Origin: Ovis canadensis
Taxonomy: Eukaryota; Chordata; Mammalia; Artiodactyla; Bovidae
Reading direction: 5' to 3'
NCBI RefSeq assembly: GCF_042477335.2
Contig: NC_091255.1
Span: 15,664,501-15,728,500 of the forward strand
Length of the DNA: 64,000 nucleotides
Positions within the stretch are counted from its first letter, which is position 1; each line of letters starts with the position of its first letter. The notes below the pieces were generated by a model. It did not search any database and was not told the DNA's origin. It worked only from the letters and a program-made list of their open reading frames with translations. The translations under genes were made by a program, and so were the position numbers. Shown here piece after piece: positions 11,585 to 22,993 of this stretch.

Positions 11585-11656
11585 AAAAATACTAGCTACC
11601 ATTTTCTGGACACGTGCCAGGGACATTCCCAGGGACATGTGTGTAATTTGAGGAAG
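11585..11656 (+). repeat. MIR fragment beside a DNA transposon
   Basis: 'actagctaccattttctggac' and 'acgtgccagggacattcc' resemble the MIR 5' half. It stops where the transposon-like element begins. Confidence 0.45.
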
Positions 11657-11876
11657 TACAGTTGACCCTCATACAACACTGGTTTGAACTGCGTGGGTCC
11701 ACTTATAGGCAAATTTCTTTCAATAGTAAATATTTTGGTACAGCATAACCTGTTGTTAGTCGAATCCACATTCCACGTGGCACCATGGCTACATAGGGCC
11801 AACTACAAGTTAAATGCAGACTTTTGACCACACAGAGGGTTCCCATCCCTACCAACATATTGTTCAAGGGTTACAA
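11657..11876. mobile_element. Short Tigger-like DNA transposon
   Basis: The left end 'CAGTTGACCCTCATACAAC' preceded by TA, and the right end 'TTGTTCAAGGGTTA', look like diverged inverted termini of a non-autonomous mariner-group (Tigger-type) element with a TA target. The internal words 'tttgaactgcgtgggtccac' are characteristic. No transposase. The family name is from memory. Confidence 0.6.
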
Positions 11877-11989
11877 ATGCTCACTGAGCCCCTGTTATGT
11901 GGTGGGCACTGTTCTAGATGACAAAGCCAAACCTGTGGCCAAGCTTACCTTCTAGTCCTAGATGTGTGAAAATTATAAAGTTGTTTAAA

Positions 11990-12556
11990 AATGGCAACAA
12001 AATACAAAGCAAACTACAGAAAGTTAAGCTTGACACCGAGCTCCACACTTAGCAGAGATACACAGCGACAGGCGTCCTCACAGGGAAAGGGGTGGTTGCC
12101 TCGGCAGAACCTCCGGGAGTTGGCGGGGAGGGTCGGGACTTGTGGGTTTCTCAAAAGGCAGGAGTTCAAAGAAGCCTCCAGAAGGTTAGGGCACTCACCC
12201 AGTGCCCCCCGATTTACAGCCCAGGGAGGTTTCCACCAGTAAAATCTCCTCCTCCTTCCCATCCTGAATCACATCAGCAGGATCTAATGGAGGAAAGTCC
12301 ATCACCCCAAAACCAGAGTGCATGTGAAGCCAGACCAGACCCTCGCTCCTAACAGGATGCCCACTCGCCCCCCTGGATTATTATGTGATAAGGAAACTGG
12401 GTGTACAAGTCCCTAATATCAGAACTCACTATTGCTGTTATGACTGCCAGAGCCTTCAGCCTCACTCAAGCGTCCTCAGTTTCTCTCCAGTCCCATCCCT
12501 CCTCGGCCTCGAGGCTTCTAATAGATGATAGGAGAAGACACCATTTACCACGGGAC
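11990..12556. other. Intergenic, no feature recognised
   Basis: Small overlapping open frames on both strands, none with a recognisable domain. No repeat identified. Confidence 0.45.
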
Positions 12557-12720
12557 AACATTAGGCACTGTCCCACACATTGCCTCAGTTAATCCTCTCG
12601 GCACCCTGAGGGGCACCCTGAGAGGTGCCTACACCCTGTGACCGGCACAAAATCCGGCAGCGGGGAAATCGCCAAGGGGGCCTTTGACTCAAGATTCCAA
12701 GCACTTAACCACTGGGCGAT
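12557..12720 (+). repeat. Probable MIR fragment
   Basis: 'cccacacattgcctcagttaatcctc' resembles the MIR centre; the right part is weak. Confidence 0.45.
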
Positions 12721-12889
12721 ACTGGCCTCTGAGTCTCCTGAAAACACTGCCTGGCCCATGGTCCCCCCACAAGAGGTCCAGAACCTCCGCCTGCCCCGGT
12801 GATGGCCAGCTGTATTAAGTCCGAGCATTCACTTTGGTTGACCAGATCTCCCCATCAGCATCTGTCATCACAAAAGGAGGAGGGCTCTC

Positions 12890-13200
12890 TCTTGTGTGCT
12901 TTGCCCACGTGGTTTCCCACCTTGAGTGCCCTTTCTGAAGGGCTCTCTCTATCCAAATTTTCAAGGCTTATGTCCCTTTCTTTCTCTTCCAAGGGCCTCC
13001 TACAGCCTCTCTACCCCTCCCTGATCTCCACCTTTTCTGAATGTCTTGATCACATTTACCGTCAGCATCACCCAGTTTAGCATCTTCCTGTTTCCAGCTC
13101 AACAAGCATTTGGTGAGCTCCTTCTGTGTGCCAGGCGCAGCATGCAGACTCTGAAAGAGAGAGGTCCTCAAGGATCCTACAGTCTCTCAGGGGGATGACA
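12890..13200 (+). repeat. L2-like fragment and an older repeat
   Basis: 12890-13075 follows the L2 3' region pattern (pyrimidine-rich 'cttccaagggcctcc', 'atgtcttgatcacatttac'). 13095-13200 ('tttggtgagctccttctgtgtgccagg') resembles another ancient mammalian repeat. Both are diverged. Confidence 0.5.
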
Positions 13201-13314
13201 AGACAGCCTGCACCCAAGGCAATAGAGCGGCGGGTCCATCGGAGAGGTCTGTGCAGCTTCGCTCGTGTTCATCCGGCGTCATCAGCTAAGGGCTTCTCGT
13301 GCAGTATAGGGCAG

Positions 13315-13785
13315 TACAAGATTGGGGATTAAGAGTGTGGGCCTGGGAACCAGAATGCTGGGCAAAAAGCCATCAGCTGTGTGACTTTAGATAAGATCCT
13401 AAACTCCTCAGAGCCTTACCTTCCTCACCTGTAAAAATGAACATAAAGACGGTATCTACCCACGCTGGTAGTGGGGACTGATAATAAGGGAGGTTGTGGA
13501 TTTGTGGGAGTAAGGGGTATATGGGATACCTCTGTACCCTCTCCACCATCTCACTGTGAACCTAAATCCATCCTAAAATAGTCAGAATGAAAGAGGAAGG
13601 AAGGAAGGGGGGGGGGGAGAGAGAGAGAAAGAAAGAAAAAGAGGAAGAAAGGGAAGGGGGAAGGAAGAAGGAAGGGCAGCTGTACCTCATGGGCTGGCTG
13701 TGAGGATTCAAGGAATTCCTGGATGTAAAGCATCCCCTTGTTTCTGTGCCAGTACATAATAAGCGCTCAGTAAAACTCTGCTTTT
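13315..13785 (+). repeat. MIRb split by an L1 3' end
   Basis: The left half at 13315-13462 ('gattaagagtgtgggcctgg', 'agctgtgtgactttagataag', 'cctcacctgtaaaaatg') and the right half at 13679-13785 ('gtacctcatgggctggctgtg', 'aagcgctcagtaaaac') are contiguous in the MIRb consensus. The 13463-13678 insert resembles an L1 3' UTR end ('ggggtatatgggatacctctg', 'gtgaacctaaatccatcc'), followed by a purine tract at 13586-13676 that probably derives from its A-rich tail. Confidence 0.7.
13586..13676. repeat. Purine-rich simple repeat
   Basis: GGAAGGAAGG, a run of about 12 G, then GAGA and GAAA units. Possible triplex-forming or slippage-prone tract. Confidence 0.9.
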
Positions 13786-13789
13786 AGTA

Positions 13790-14509
13790 GCATTCGTGTC
13801 ATTATCCAAGCAAGAGGAAAGTCCTCAGCTCCACGGTTGTTTGCACTCTTCTTTGGCTTTTTTTGAGCCTGGGGGAGGTTTTTGTCATCCTATCTGAGTC
13901 CTGTTTTCAGACTGTATCGTCCAAAGCCCCAACAGAATTCTCTAACCGGTAGCTACATGGGGCTCTTATGGATTCCAATCTTTGAGAGTTGTTGCTTTCC
14001 TGCCCTCCCATGTTTTAACAGATTGCTATTGTTTTCTTGTCTGTGGAGGGAACAGGGGAGTGCAGTTTTCTGAGTAAAATCAACGCACACAGCCAGGAGC
14101 TGGGCTTCTCCTTCCCACAGACACGGCCCTGCCCGCTGCCGCCCTTTCCTCCTTCACACAGGCAGCCCCTCCAGTTTATCCCTCCCAGCGGGACGGTAAT
14201 TTTCAGTTCAGGCCGAAAGGCTTTGTTTAAATGTGGCGCTTATGTGGTAATAGAGTGTATTGCAGGGCTTGTTTTTTCTGAGGGTCAATATTGAATTCAG
14301 TCTCCAAATAAGTCTATCTTCTTCCATCCTCTCAGAGTTGTGGGTGGGACTGAAAAAGGTGGAGGAGACAAGAAGCTGAGGAAGAAAGAAGGAAAGAGGA
14401 GACAGCAAAGAGTCCGGGGGAGTGCTGAGGAGGAGATAGGCACCACGCTCCTTCGCAGACGAGACCTCCTGTCTGGAGGATGATTTCTAAAATAACAAGG
14501 ACAGCGATT
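13790..14509. other. Unique intergenic sequence
   Basis: No repeat recognised. 14190-14300 includes GCTTTGTTTAAATGTGGCGC and other undecayed CpG-containing words that might be conserved. No coding evidence. Confidence 0.4.
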
Positions 14510-14750
14510 CCCTGAGAGGCTGCTGCATGTCAAACAGTGTGCTCAGTGTGTGAGCCACGGAATCACATTCAGTTTACATCAAAAGCCCTCTGGAGTATAT
14601 GTGATTGTGCCCATCTTACAGACAAGGATACTGAGGCTCAGAGAGGTGAAGGAACTTGTCTCTAACTGCACAGCCAGTGAGATGACCAAGCTGAGATGAG
14701 AACCTAAGTCTCCTTGAGTTCCAGGCTCTGTCTTCTGTCCTACGGGGCAG
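14510..14750 (+). repeat. MIR SINE
   Basis: 'gcccatcttacagacaagg', 'atactgaggctcagagaggtg', 'gcacagccagtgag' and 'ggctctgtcttctgtcc' in consensus order. Confidence 0.82.
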
Positions 14751-14835
14751 CAACCAAGGGCTGTTCAGTAACAGGACTGGTGAGGGGAGAACTGTGTGAT
14801 CGTATACTCCAAATCAGTCATTGATGCAGAGTTTT

Positions 14836-14965
14836 ATTATATGAAAGTGAAAGTGTTAGTCGCTCAGTCGTGTTCAACTCTTTGCGACCTGTGGACGATA
14901 GCCTGCCAGGCTCTTCTGTCCATAAAATTTTCCAGGCAGGAACCCTGGAGTGGGGAGCCATTGTA
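14836..14965 (-). mobile_element. Truncated BovA/Bov-tA SINE
   Basis: Minus-strand BovA body: 'gttagtcgctcagtcgtgttc', 'ctgccaggctcttctgtcc', 'aggaaccctggagtgggg'. It stops before the tRNA-derived head. Confidence 0.88.
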
Positions 14966-14969
14966 ACAA

Positions 14970-16423
14970 ACCCATGTAACACCTGATATAGGGTCCGCCT
15001 CAGAATATGGAAAATAAGTGAGTCCCCTAAGAGAGGAGAGGGTTGAGGTGGGAGGCCACAGGACAGGCAGGAGATGATGAAACAGGTCATTGAGGAGGGG
15101 GCTTGGGGATGTATCCCCTACTGGAGAGTGAGAAGAGGGAAGGCTGGGGACCGAGGAGACAGGCGAGCCAAGAATTACTTTCTAGAAACAGGTCTACCAC
15201 TCATGGAACGCTGCACCAAGGGATCAAAGGAAGCCTCGAGTCTTGCGCTTTGGGCAGAGGCAAGGGTGGGTCCCAGGAGCTGTGCAGCAAGGGATTATCA
15301 CAGCCGCCACCTAAGTGTCCCCAAGCAGCTGTGTTGGACTCTTAGCACAGAGGGGTCGGCAGGTTTTTCAGCACTCCTATTAGAAAGTTTAAAGGGTTTA
15401 TGTTTTCTTTCCAAGAACCTAGCTCAAAACCGCTTCTCTGCCAAAAGCGCTCTCCAGGAATTCTTGCCTGTGAATATCCTTCTTACCCAGTTATTTTATG
15501 GTATGAACACTCCCCCCACCCCATCCTGAAACAAATTGAACTGGGAACAATTGGAGGCCTGGACCATCTCTCTAGTCTGTCTCCAGAGAGATGTGAAGAA
15601 TGCTGGGGACATAGTGACCTCAGACAAAGTTGGACAATCTGGACACTATGCCTCCTCAACCAGAATTTCGTAAGGACTTAAAAATCAGTCCTTTGTCTCT
15701 TCAAGCCGTTGACGTATCTTGGTACTTGTTACTGTGCTGTGCATGTTCTTGCTCATCCTGTGGAAGTCGTGAAATGAGAAATAAATATCACTTCCCAAGA
15801 AGAAGAATGGCTGATGATTTGTGCAGCCAAGCAACCATGATGCACGCTGGAGTCGAAAGTCAAATCTTATTAAAGCGCCACAATCCGCGTTAATGTAACG
15901 GACCAGAATAACTCTAAGGGAGCCATTATGGTCCATTACGAAAATAACATTCATTTGCAAAATAAGGAACATAGCAAAATGCAACTTGTTCCAGTTCTTT
16001 CAGCTAAATTACACATTAAGCAGGCAGACTTCCTCTTCCAACATTTTGAAATGGTTTAATATGCACTCAGGCTGGCCAGGGCATGGATTTTCTAAGACTG
16101 CCCCAAAGGTGAAGCCTGGAAAAATGAGGACTGATTGCCAGGGAGACATTCAGCCTTGCTTGGGTGTTGATCAGGTGGGCATGACTGTGCCTTGGAACTT
16201 CTCCTGGGGGACACGACTGACACCAAGAAGCAGCTGTGAATCCCAGCTGGCTTCATCCAAGAGCTTATTGGCTTCTCACCTCCGCTGGTTTAGGGGTGAA
16301 GGGTAGTGGATGTTTGTTATTTTTGCCTTTGGAGCATTCATTCATACAGTTTTCTGGTAATGGTTCCCTGAATTTCATTTGGGAGTCTATTCCCTATTCT
16401 TGGTCCCTGCAATAATACCTAAG
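14970..16423. other. Intergenic, no gene recognised
   Basis: Several small open frames (the longest is 151 codons at 15074-15529) lack recognisable domains. No repeat was named with confidence. Confidence 0.4.
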
Positions 16424-16676
16424 AATGATAATGAGTGTGCATGAAGCTCGCACCGTGGGCCAAGCACTGGTCTAAGCATTTTGCACACATCAACTCTTCA
16501 GTTCTTACACGAGCTCCACGATGTGGGCTCTATTATTATCCCTATTTCAGAGATGTGTCAACTAAGATAGAGACAAATAGAGACAAATATTTACTATTTT
16601 GCTTAAGCGGCAGAAGCAAGATTTACAAATCCAAGCCATCCACATCCAGTGCCATGGTCCTAACCACAAGTGGCTA
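16424..16676 (+). repeat. MIR SINE
   Basis: 'ggccaagcactggtctaagc', 'ctattattatccctatttcag' and 'ggtcctaaccacaag' follow the consensus almost end to end. Confidence 0.8.
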
Positions 16677-16677
16677 G

Positions 16678-16732
16678 TGTGTGTGTGTGTGTGTGTGTGT
16701 GCGTGTGTGCGCGTGTGTCTGTGTGTGTCTGA
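16678..16732. repeat. (TG)n microsatellite at a SINE tail
   Basis: TG units with C interruptions, immediately at the 3' side of the following minus-strand SINE. The SINE tail (CA-rich on its own strand) probably seeded it. Confidence 0.92.
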
Positions 16733-16915
16733 TTCTTTGCAACCCCCTGGACTGTAGCCCACTAGGCTCCTCTGTCCATGGGATTTTCCAGGCAAGAATA
16801 CTGGAGTGGGTTGTCATTTCCTCCTCCAGGGGATCTTCCCCACCCGGGGATCAAATCTGTGTCTCCTGCGTTGACAGGCAGATTCTTCACCAGTGAGCTG
16901 TCTGGGAAGCCCACA
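16733..16915 (-). mobile_element. Bov-tA SINE
   Basis: Minus-strand body and head: 'ctgtagcccactaggctcctc', 'ttttccaggcaagaatactgg', 'cacccggggatcaaatctg' and the terminal 'gctgtctgggaagccc'. Confidence 0.93.
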
Positions 16916-16929
16916 GGTTAGCGCTAACC

Positions 16930-17372
16930 TCTACTCCAATTCCAGGGGCAGGACCATGAACTAGGTCTGGCCAATGCAAGTTTCCTACATTATAGACTGC
17001 CTTCCAGTGGTGATTGATTCAGAGAGGAATATATTAGCCACGCTAGACTAAGTTTGTCCAATCCATGCAAAGCCAGGGAGCCACACTTGAACTGCTAGAA
17101 ATAGGTTACCGAAACAGCGTTTGTTTCCTCTGACCATGAACCTGAGACAGGAAAGCCTTGAACGTCTGGGAACCACCATGTCGGGAGAACCTAACAATGA
17201 AACCAGTGCAGATAAGATCAAAGAGGTGAAGGCCCTGAATAATAACACTTGAACCCCTGAAGTTATTATACACTCTGACCTTTTCTAGGAGCCAATCAAA
17301 TTGTCCTTTTACTTAAGCCAGTTTGACTGGAGTTTTCTGATACTTGTTACATAAATAGTCCTAATTAATATA
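16930..17372 (+). mobile_element. Old solitary LTR, MLT1-like (ERVL-MaLR)
   Basis: The right end is diagnostic: 'gagccaatcaaattgtcc', 'ttacttaagccagtttgac', 'gagttttctgatacttg', 'gtcctaattaat' (17291-17372). LTR only, with no internal retroviral region. Confidence 0.72.
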
Positions 17373-18404
17373 GAAATTAAGTGTTAGAACTTACAAAATT
17401 GACAAGATTTTTGGTATACATTGCTTCACCATTACATTCTTTTTTTATCTATTCAATCAATCATAAACCTTTACTGTTCATCTAATTATAGTCATTGATA
17501 TAAGCTGAGGGTGCTCTCCCCACTTCTAGATACAATTGGCTCCCATAACTTGCCTATCACTCTTGCAGAGCTAATTTCTATTTGCTCTATTTGCTTATGT
17601 ATGTAAGAAAAGATAACCCCTCCGAGTTACAGATTTATTTAACCTGGGATCCCAGATGTCCTCTCGGGTCCCTGGCACACTCCCTTAATAGTACTTATTA
17701 CATACCTTTCTTGCCTTATTAAATACCTTACTGGGAGCTATGTAACTTGTCCACATTCTCGGTTGTACAGGACAAATCCAACTCTAGCCAGCTTACATAG
17801 AAATGAAATTTCTGAAGGACTATCAGGTAGCCCAGAGGATCAGCAGCAAGTTTGGAGAACCAACTTGCATAATAGATGGGCGGGACAAAGGGAAGTCGGG
17901 CAGCCTGAGCGCTGGCAAAGCTGTACCTCAGAAGAGTCTGGCACGGCTAATATATACGTGTCCAGGCTGCCCCCACTGGGCAAGAGATGCTACCTCCAGG
18001 ACTGCTAGAACAGCTCCTAAACCCCTGCTTCTCTGCATTTAGTAGCTCAAGATTCAAACACCCACACAGAGACATCCAATTAGCTGAGCTCAGGGCACTT
18101 GCCATGAGATACAGAAGGTATTGGTTTTCCAAATCTCTTTCTGGGAGGTTAAATCTGCCTTCCCTGAAACTCACACCATGAAAGTTTCCCCAAACATTTC
18201 TTGGTGGCCACAAAGTGACAATTGTCAGTTACAAACGGTAAGCCAATAAGATGAAAACAAAGATCAACACGATCTTTGCCCTCGTAAAGTTGACTATTAA
18301 GGAAGAAGTCATAAATTAAGTAATCAGGCAAGAAAAGAGACACAGCTGAAGATGACTACAGTGAAAGAGAAGATTTATATGCTGCAAGGAATATAATGCT
18401 CTAA
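17373..18404. other. Intergenic, possible undetermined old repeat
   Basis: 17780-18000 has a repeat-like feel, but the family was not identified. No gene was recognised; the open frames here are short. Confidence 0.35.
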
Positions 18405-18955
18405 AGTGTGTTTCAGCTATCCATTGCTGTGTAACAAACAGACCCCCAAACCTGATGGTTTAACACAACCATTTACTTTTGCCCCTCATGGTTCTGGAGC
18501 CTGACTGGGCTCAGCTAGGTGGTTCGGACTTGGAGTCTCACATATAGTTGTAGACTGACAGCAACTAGAGGTGGAGTCACGTGAAGGCTCAACTGGGCTG
18601 AGAATTCAAGATGGTTTTTTCACACAATTGTTGGCTGATGCGGCTTTCAGCCAGGCATTAGCTGGGGCTTTTGACAAGAGTATCTGTCTATAGTCTCTCC
18701 TTGTAGCTTGGGCTTCTCACAGCATCCCTCCGAGAGCAAGTATTCCCAGAGGCCCCTGTGGAAAAGGCAGGGATCCTTACAACGTAGCTTCAGAAACTGC
18801 ATGGTGTTACTTCTGCCACAGTCCACTGATCAGAAAATGAGCCACAGGGCCAGAGTGGATTCAAAGAGAGAGGACGATGCAAAGCATAGATGCTGGAAGG
18901 TGTGAGTCATCGGGGGCCATCCTCAGAAACCAGCTCCCACAAAGAGTGCGTACTA
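18405..18955 (-). mobile_element. Old LTR-type repeat, antisense
   Basis: 'cagctatccattgctgtgtaacaaacag', 'cctgatggtttaacacaacc', 'tctgccacagtcc' and 'agccacagggccagag' occur in the order of a common MaLR/MER-type LTR read on the opposite strand. Subfamily uncertain. Confidence 0.5.
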
Positions 18956-18959
18956 GAAG

Positions 18960-19680
18960 CACGTGGCCTGGCATGCATGGTCAGGAAAGGTTTCCAAGGA
19001 AGTGTCAGTGATCCAAGACCTTATAGATGAGGAGGGATTGAAACAGTAAAGACAAGAAGTGTATTTTAGGAAGAGGAAACAGCATGCGTGAAGGTCCTGC
19101 GAGAAGCGTGGCGCTTTCAAGTACATCAAGTGAGTATGGCCGAAATGCAGCGACTAAGGCAGGAAGAATCGATGCTTCTGAACTGTGGTGTTGAAGAAGA
19201 CTCTTGAGAGTCCCTTGGACTGCAAGGAGAGCCAACCAGTCCATCCTAAAGGAAATCAGTCCTGAATGTTCATTGGAAGGACTGATGTTGAAGCTGAAAC
19301 GCCAATACTTTGGCCACCTGATGGGAAGAACTGACTCATTTGAAAAGACCTTGATTAAAAAAAGAAAGAAAGAAAGAAAAGACCCTGATACTGGGAAAAA
19401 TTGAGGGCAGGAGGAGAAGGGGACGACAGAAGATAAGATGGCTGGATGGCATCACCGACTCAATGGACATGAATTTGAGTAAACTCTAGGAGTTCGTGAT
19501 GGACAGGGAGGCCTGGCGTGCTGCAGTCCCTGGGGTCGCAGAGTCGGACACGACTTAGCAACTGAACTGAACTGAACTGAAAGCAAGATGTGGACCAGGA
19601 TAAAATAAGAGAGACTGGGCAGGAACCAGTTCTAGAAACCCTCCTATAGGCTACATGATATATTTTAGTCTTCATGTTTA
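18960..19680 (+). repeat. Ancient repeat split by a BovB end
   Basis: 18965-19115 ('ggtcaggaaaggtttccaaggaagtg', 'ggaaacagcatgcgtgaaggtcctgcg') resembles an old mammalian repeat that also appears at 19725-20050. The BovB end at 19165-19580 interrupts it. Family not named. Confidence 0.4.
19165..19580 (+). mobile_element. BovB LINE 3' end with internal insertion
   Basis: About 0.4 kb of the BovB 3' end: 'atcgatgcttctgaactgtgg', then 'ggactgatgttgaagctg', 'atggctggatggcatcacc', and the ACTGA repeats at the tail (19560-19580). A 20-bp A-rich insertion at 19356-19375, flanked by 14-bp repeats, is not part of BovB. Confidence 0.93.
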
Positions 19681-19724
19681 AAATGGAATAGTTTAAAGCG
19701 GCAATCAGAAAATATTTCTAGATT

Positions 19725-20050
19725 GCATGGATGAGGGGATGACTCCATTCAATCATTCCACAGACAGCTATTGAACATTGACACTAGGCAGGAATAATAA
19801 AGGCTGTGAATAAAATCAACTTGATAGAAGTGTTGGCAGCAGAGGGTGTCTGGCTTCTTTACAGCAGATCTTTGGAGATGGCCTCTCTGAGCATTTGGCA
19901 TTTGAACTGAGAAACATACAGTGAAAAGGCACCAGTCACGACAAATTGTAAAGGAAAACATTTCCGTGAAAGGGGCACAGCAAATGCAAAGGCCCTGTGG
20001 CAGAAGTGAGGTGCTCTCGGAGCAAACGAACAAAAACAGGGCCAGGGTGT
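19725..20050 (+). repeat. Ancient mammalian repeat
   Basis: 'ggcctctctgagcatttgg', 'gaactgagaaacatac' and 'aaatgcaaaggccctgtggcag' recall the same family as at 18960. Name uncertain. Confidence 0.4.
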
Positions 20051-20289
20051 CTGCAGCACCACCATCCATGTAGGGAAGAACTCCAAACTGGCTTTCTAAA
20101 AATGGCAGGGCCACCAGCGATGCTTTCGTATCAGGACAGCGTATCACCAAGCTGCGGCTTCGGTGACTCCGGAATGTCTCTTTCTGCTAGAATGCTTGGA
20201 ATGCTCTTTCTCTTCTGGCCTGGCCCTGCCTGTCCTCAGCTATGAGACTCATCTTTCATCATGCACTTCCAAAGCTCAGCAACCCCCAA

Positions 20290-20780
20290 GGAAGCAATTT
20301 GGCAGAATGTTCAAAGAACCTTAAAGATGTTCATACCCTTTGATTCAGTGATTCCCCATCTAGGGATCTAGCCAAAGGAAATAATCATAAATATGGAAGG
20401 AGACTACTACACAAAGAAGCTCATCCCAGCATGATTTATAGTAATGAAAAATGCTAGTAAATCAAATATTCAACCATAGGGGAAAGATTAAGTAAATTAA
20501 TGTACATCTCCTAGATGTGGGCATTAAAAACTGTGCTCCTGATGTATTGAAATAACATCAGGAAATGCTTGTGTTATAATGGTAAGATTAAAAAGCAAGA
20601 TATAAAATAGTATATATATGATTTCTACAAAATTACAAGCAAGGAAACTACTGACAGTAATCATTTCTTTAAGAGGAGATTATAGGTGATTTATTTTTCT
20701 TCTTTTCCGTAATCCTTCTACTTCCTGTAATGAACATTATTACTTTTAGGATGCAAAATAGACTTTATCTCCTTAAAATA
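20290..20780 (+). mobile_element. Old L1M 3' region
   Basis: 'ttcccatctagggatctagcc', 'tcccagcatgatttatagtaatg', 'ggggaaagattaagtaaatt' and 'gtaagattaaaaagcaagatat' follow the L1M 3' end. No ORF left. Confidence 0.72.
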
Positions 20781-20899
20781 AAAGAGAAGTAATCGTTCCC
20801 CACCATCTTTAGGATCACAGACAAACACCTTAGCAAACCTCCTATCTGGCCACAGATTACATTTTGTTTTTAAAAACTATATGTTTTTGACTCCCAAGA

Positions 20900-20920
20900 T
20901 CTTTTTTTTTTTTTTTTTTG
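20900..20920. repeat. Poly(T) tract
   Basis: About 18 T. It may mark the tail of a minus-strand insertion, but none was identified. Confidence 0.85.
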
Positions 20921-21084
20921 ACCAGAATCTGATACACCAGCTAACCCAAGTTTGCCTTCTCCTCCAGATAACAATCATTTTTGATGGTAGATATTTAGGT
21001 ACCTATTCTCTTCCTACCTGGGGCTTAAGGAAGGGAAGGAGCAAGAAAGAACCATCCAGCCTCCATCTGCTCTCATCTGGCTAA

Positions 21085-22045
21085 GTCCTCCCCATCTTTC
21101 AGCACCCACCTTGAGCTCCTCACTTCCCAGAAAGTCTTTCTTGACTAAGCCGGCCTAAGTGGCCTCCCTTTTCTAACAGTCTGTAGCCTTTCCATGTCTC
21201 TCTGTGCGGTTCACACTGCAGGTTCAGCACACCAGCTCTCCCCCGGCTCCACGGGGTCCCACGTAAGACTCATCAGCTCCTGAGAGTTTCCTTGCCTTTT
21301 CGTACCATTGCATCTTGCCCCCTAGCAGAGAACCATCCTGTTCAGCTCATGGGGGTCCATCAGCATTCCATAAAGGAATAAACCCGTGACTGTGCTTGAG
21401 TAAGTCTGACTGACTACAGGGCGTCTTTGGGAGATCTCACTCACGTCGAGCTGAGGCCCCGCTCTTGATGGGGATGTCTTCCGCCGGCAGAACGGCCCCT
21501 GCCTCCCTCCCGGTTCTCCTGCATCCGCCACCAACACTGGCCAGCTCCAACGCAAGAGGATGCAAGCCGGGGCTGGTGACGTCAGAGGGACGTGTACAAA
21601 CTCCCCACACATCAGCCACTCAAGAAAGGACCCTTCTGCCTGCTTCCCCATGGACTCCCATAAATTTTGAGCCATGGTCTTTTTTTTTTTTTTAACGAAC
21701 CTAAGTTTAGGAGAGAGAAATTGTAGCTCACTGGGCAGAAGTGCTTTCTGTGGGAGCAGATGTGCCCTAGTTCTGGGCACAGGCCCACCTTAGGGTTTCT
21801 GGTTCTGCGGCAATAAAGCTCTCATCTCCCTGCACAAGTAAAGCGATGCCCAGCTCTGCTCTCTGCTCCCAGAGCACACACCTCGGAGGGGCCCTCTCAC
21901 TCCGTGGGGTAGTTATTCCTTTGCTTGTATCTCTGAGCTCCTGAAGGCCATTCTTGCCTTTGTTTACTCAGCACCAAGAACAGTGCCCGGCCCACAGCGA
22001 GGCCTCGCACTGTGCGTTTGTGGAGGGAGTGAATGAATGAACGGT
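21085..22045 (+). repeat. L2 LINE fragments
   Basis: Two L2-like pieces. 21085-21260 has 'cagaaagtctttcttgac'. 21850-22045 has 'gctcctgaaggccattcttgcc', 'agcaccaagaacagtgccc' and a GAATGAATGAA tail. The middle (21260-21850, including a 15-T tract near 21680) is unassigned. Confidence 0.5.
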
Positions 22046-22114
22046 AAAGACCACAGAAAACTCAGAAAGAGCTTCCAAATACCGACTTCCAGAATACAAT
22101 GACGAGTTTATGCC

Positions 22115-22975
22115 CTGTATTAGTCTCCTCGGGCTGACAAAACAAATTACCACCAAATCGGTGGCTTAAAACAAAAGAAATGTGTTCTTTCATGGTTTTA
22201 GGGACTGGAAACCTAAAATGGCTTGGGCCGTAAAGAAGGCTGAATGCTGAAGAAGTGATGCTTTAGAACTGTGGTGCTGGAAAAGACTCTTGAGAGTCCC
22301 TTGCACAGCAAGCTCAAACCAGTCAGTCTTAAAGGAAATGAACCCTGAATAGTCATTGGAAGGACTGATGCTGAAGCTCCAATAATTTGGCCACCTGAGG
22401 CGAACAGCCAACTCAATGGAAAAGACCCTGATGTTGGGAAAGATTGAAGGCAGGAAGAAAAGGGCACAACAGAGGATGAGATGGCTGGATGGTATCACCG
22501 ATTCAATGGACATGGGCTTAGGCGAACTCTGGGAGACAGTGAGGGACAGGGAGGCCTGGCGTGCTGCCGTCCACGGGGTCACGAAGAGTCGGACACGACT
22601 GTGACTGAACAACAACGAATCTAGAAGGGAGGGGTCTGCAGAGCCATGCTCCCTCCAAACGCCCTGGAGGACAATCCTCCCTTGTCTCTTCCAGCTCCTG
22701 GTGGCTCCACTTCTTCTCTGCCTCCATCTTCATGCGGCCTTTGTCTAGTCCCTGTGTGTCTCTATCCTGTATGCCTCTTATAAGGACACTTGCCACTGGA
22801 TTTAGGCCCTACTCAGATAATCCAGAATGGTCCCACCATGAGGTTCTTAACTAAATCTGGTTACTAAATGTGTAATTTAATTACTAAATTACATACGCAA
22901 GACCCTTCTTAAAATGAGGCCACATACATGAGTTTCCAACATTAGGAGTGTACTGTATATATCTTTCGTGCCATT
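22115..22975 (-). mobile_element. Antisense MLT1-type LTR split by BovB
   Basis: The left part ('gtattagtctcctcgggctg', 'aattaccaccaaatcggtggc') and the right part ('tgcctcttataaggacacttgcc', 'agataatccagaatgg') are halves of one MaLR-type LTR read backwards. A BovB 3' end sits between them. Confidence 0.62.
22222..22612 (+). mobile_element. BovB LINE 3' end
   Basis: 'gccgtaaagaaggctgaatgc', 'ggaaaagactcttgagagtcc', 'agatggctggatggtatcacc' and 'gagtcggacacgactg'. Truncated 5', inserted in the MaLR LTR. Confidence 0.93.
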
Positions 22976-22993
22976 CAACCCAATAAATGCTCT

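Noticed and set aside
19204..19404. Frame resembling a reverse transcriptase C-terminus
   Set aside because: It is a BovB 3' end, not a host gene; the frame is broken by the A-rich insertion. The same applies to 22416-22604 and 23435-23879.
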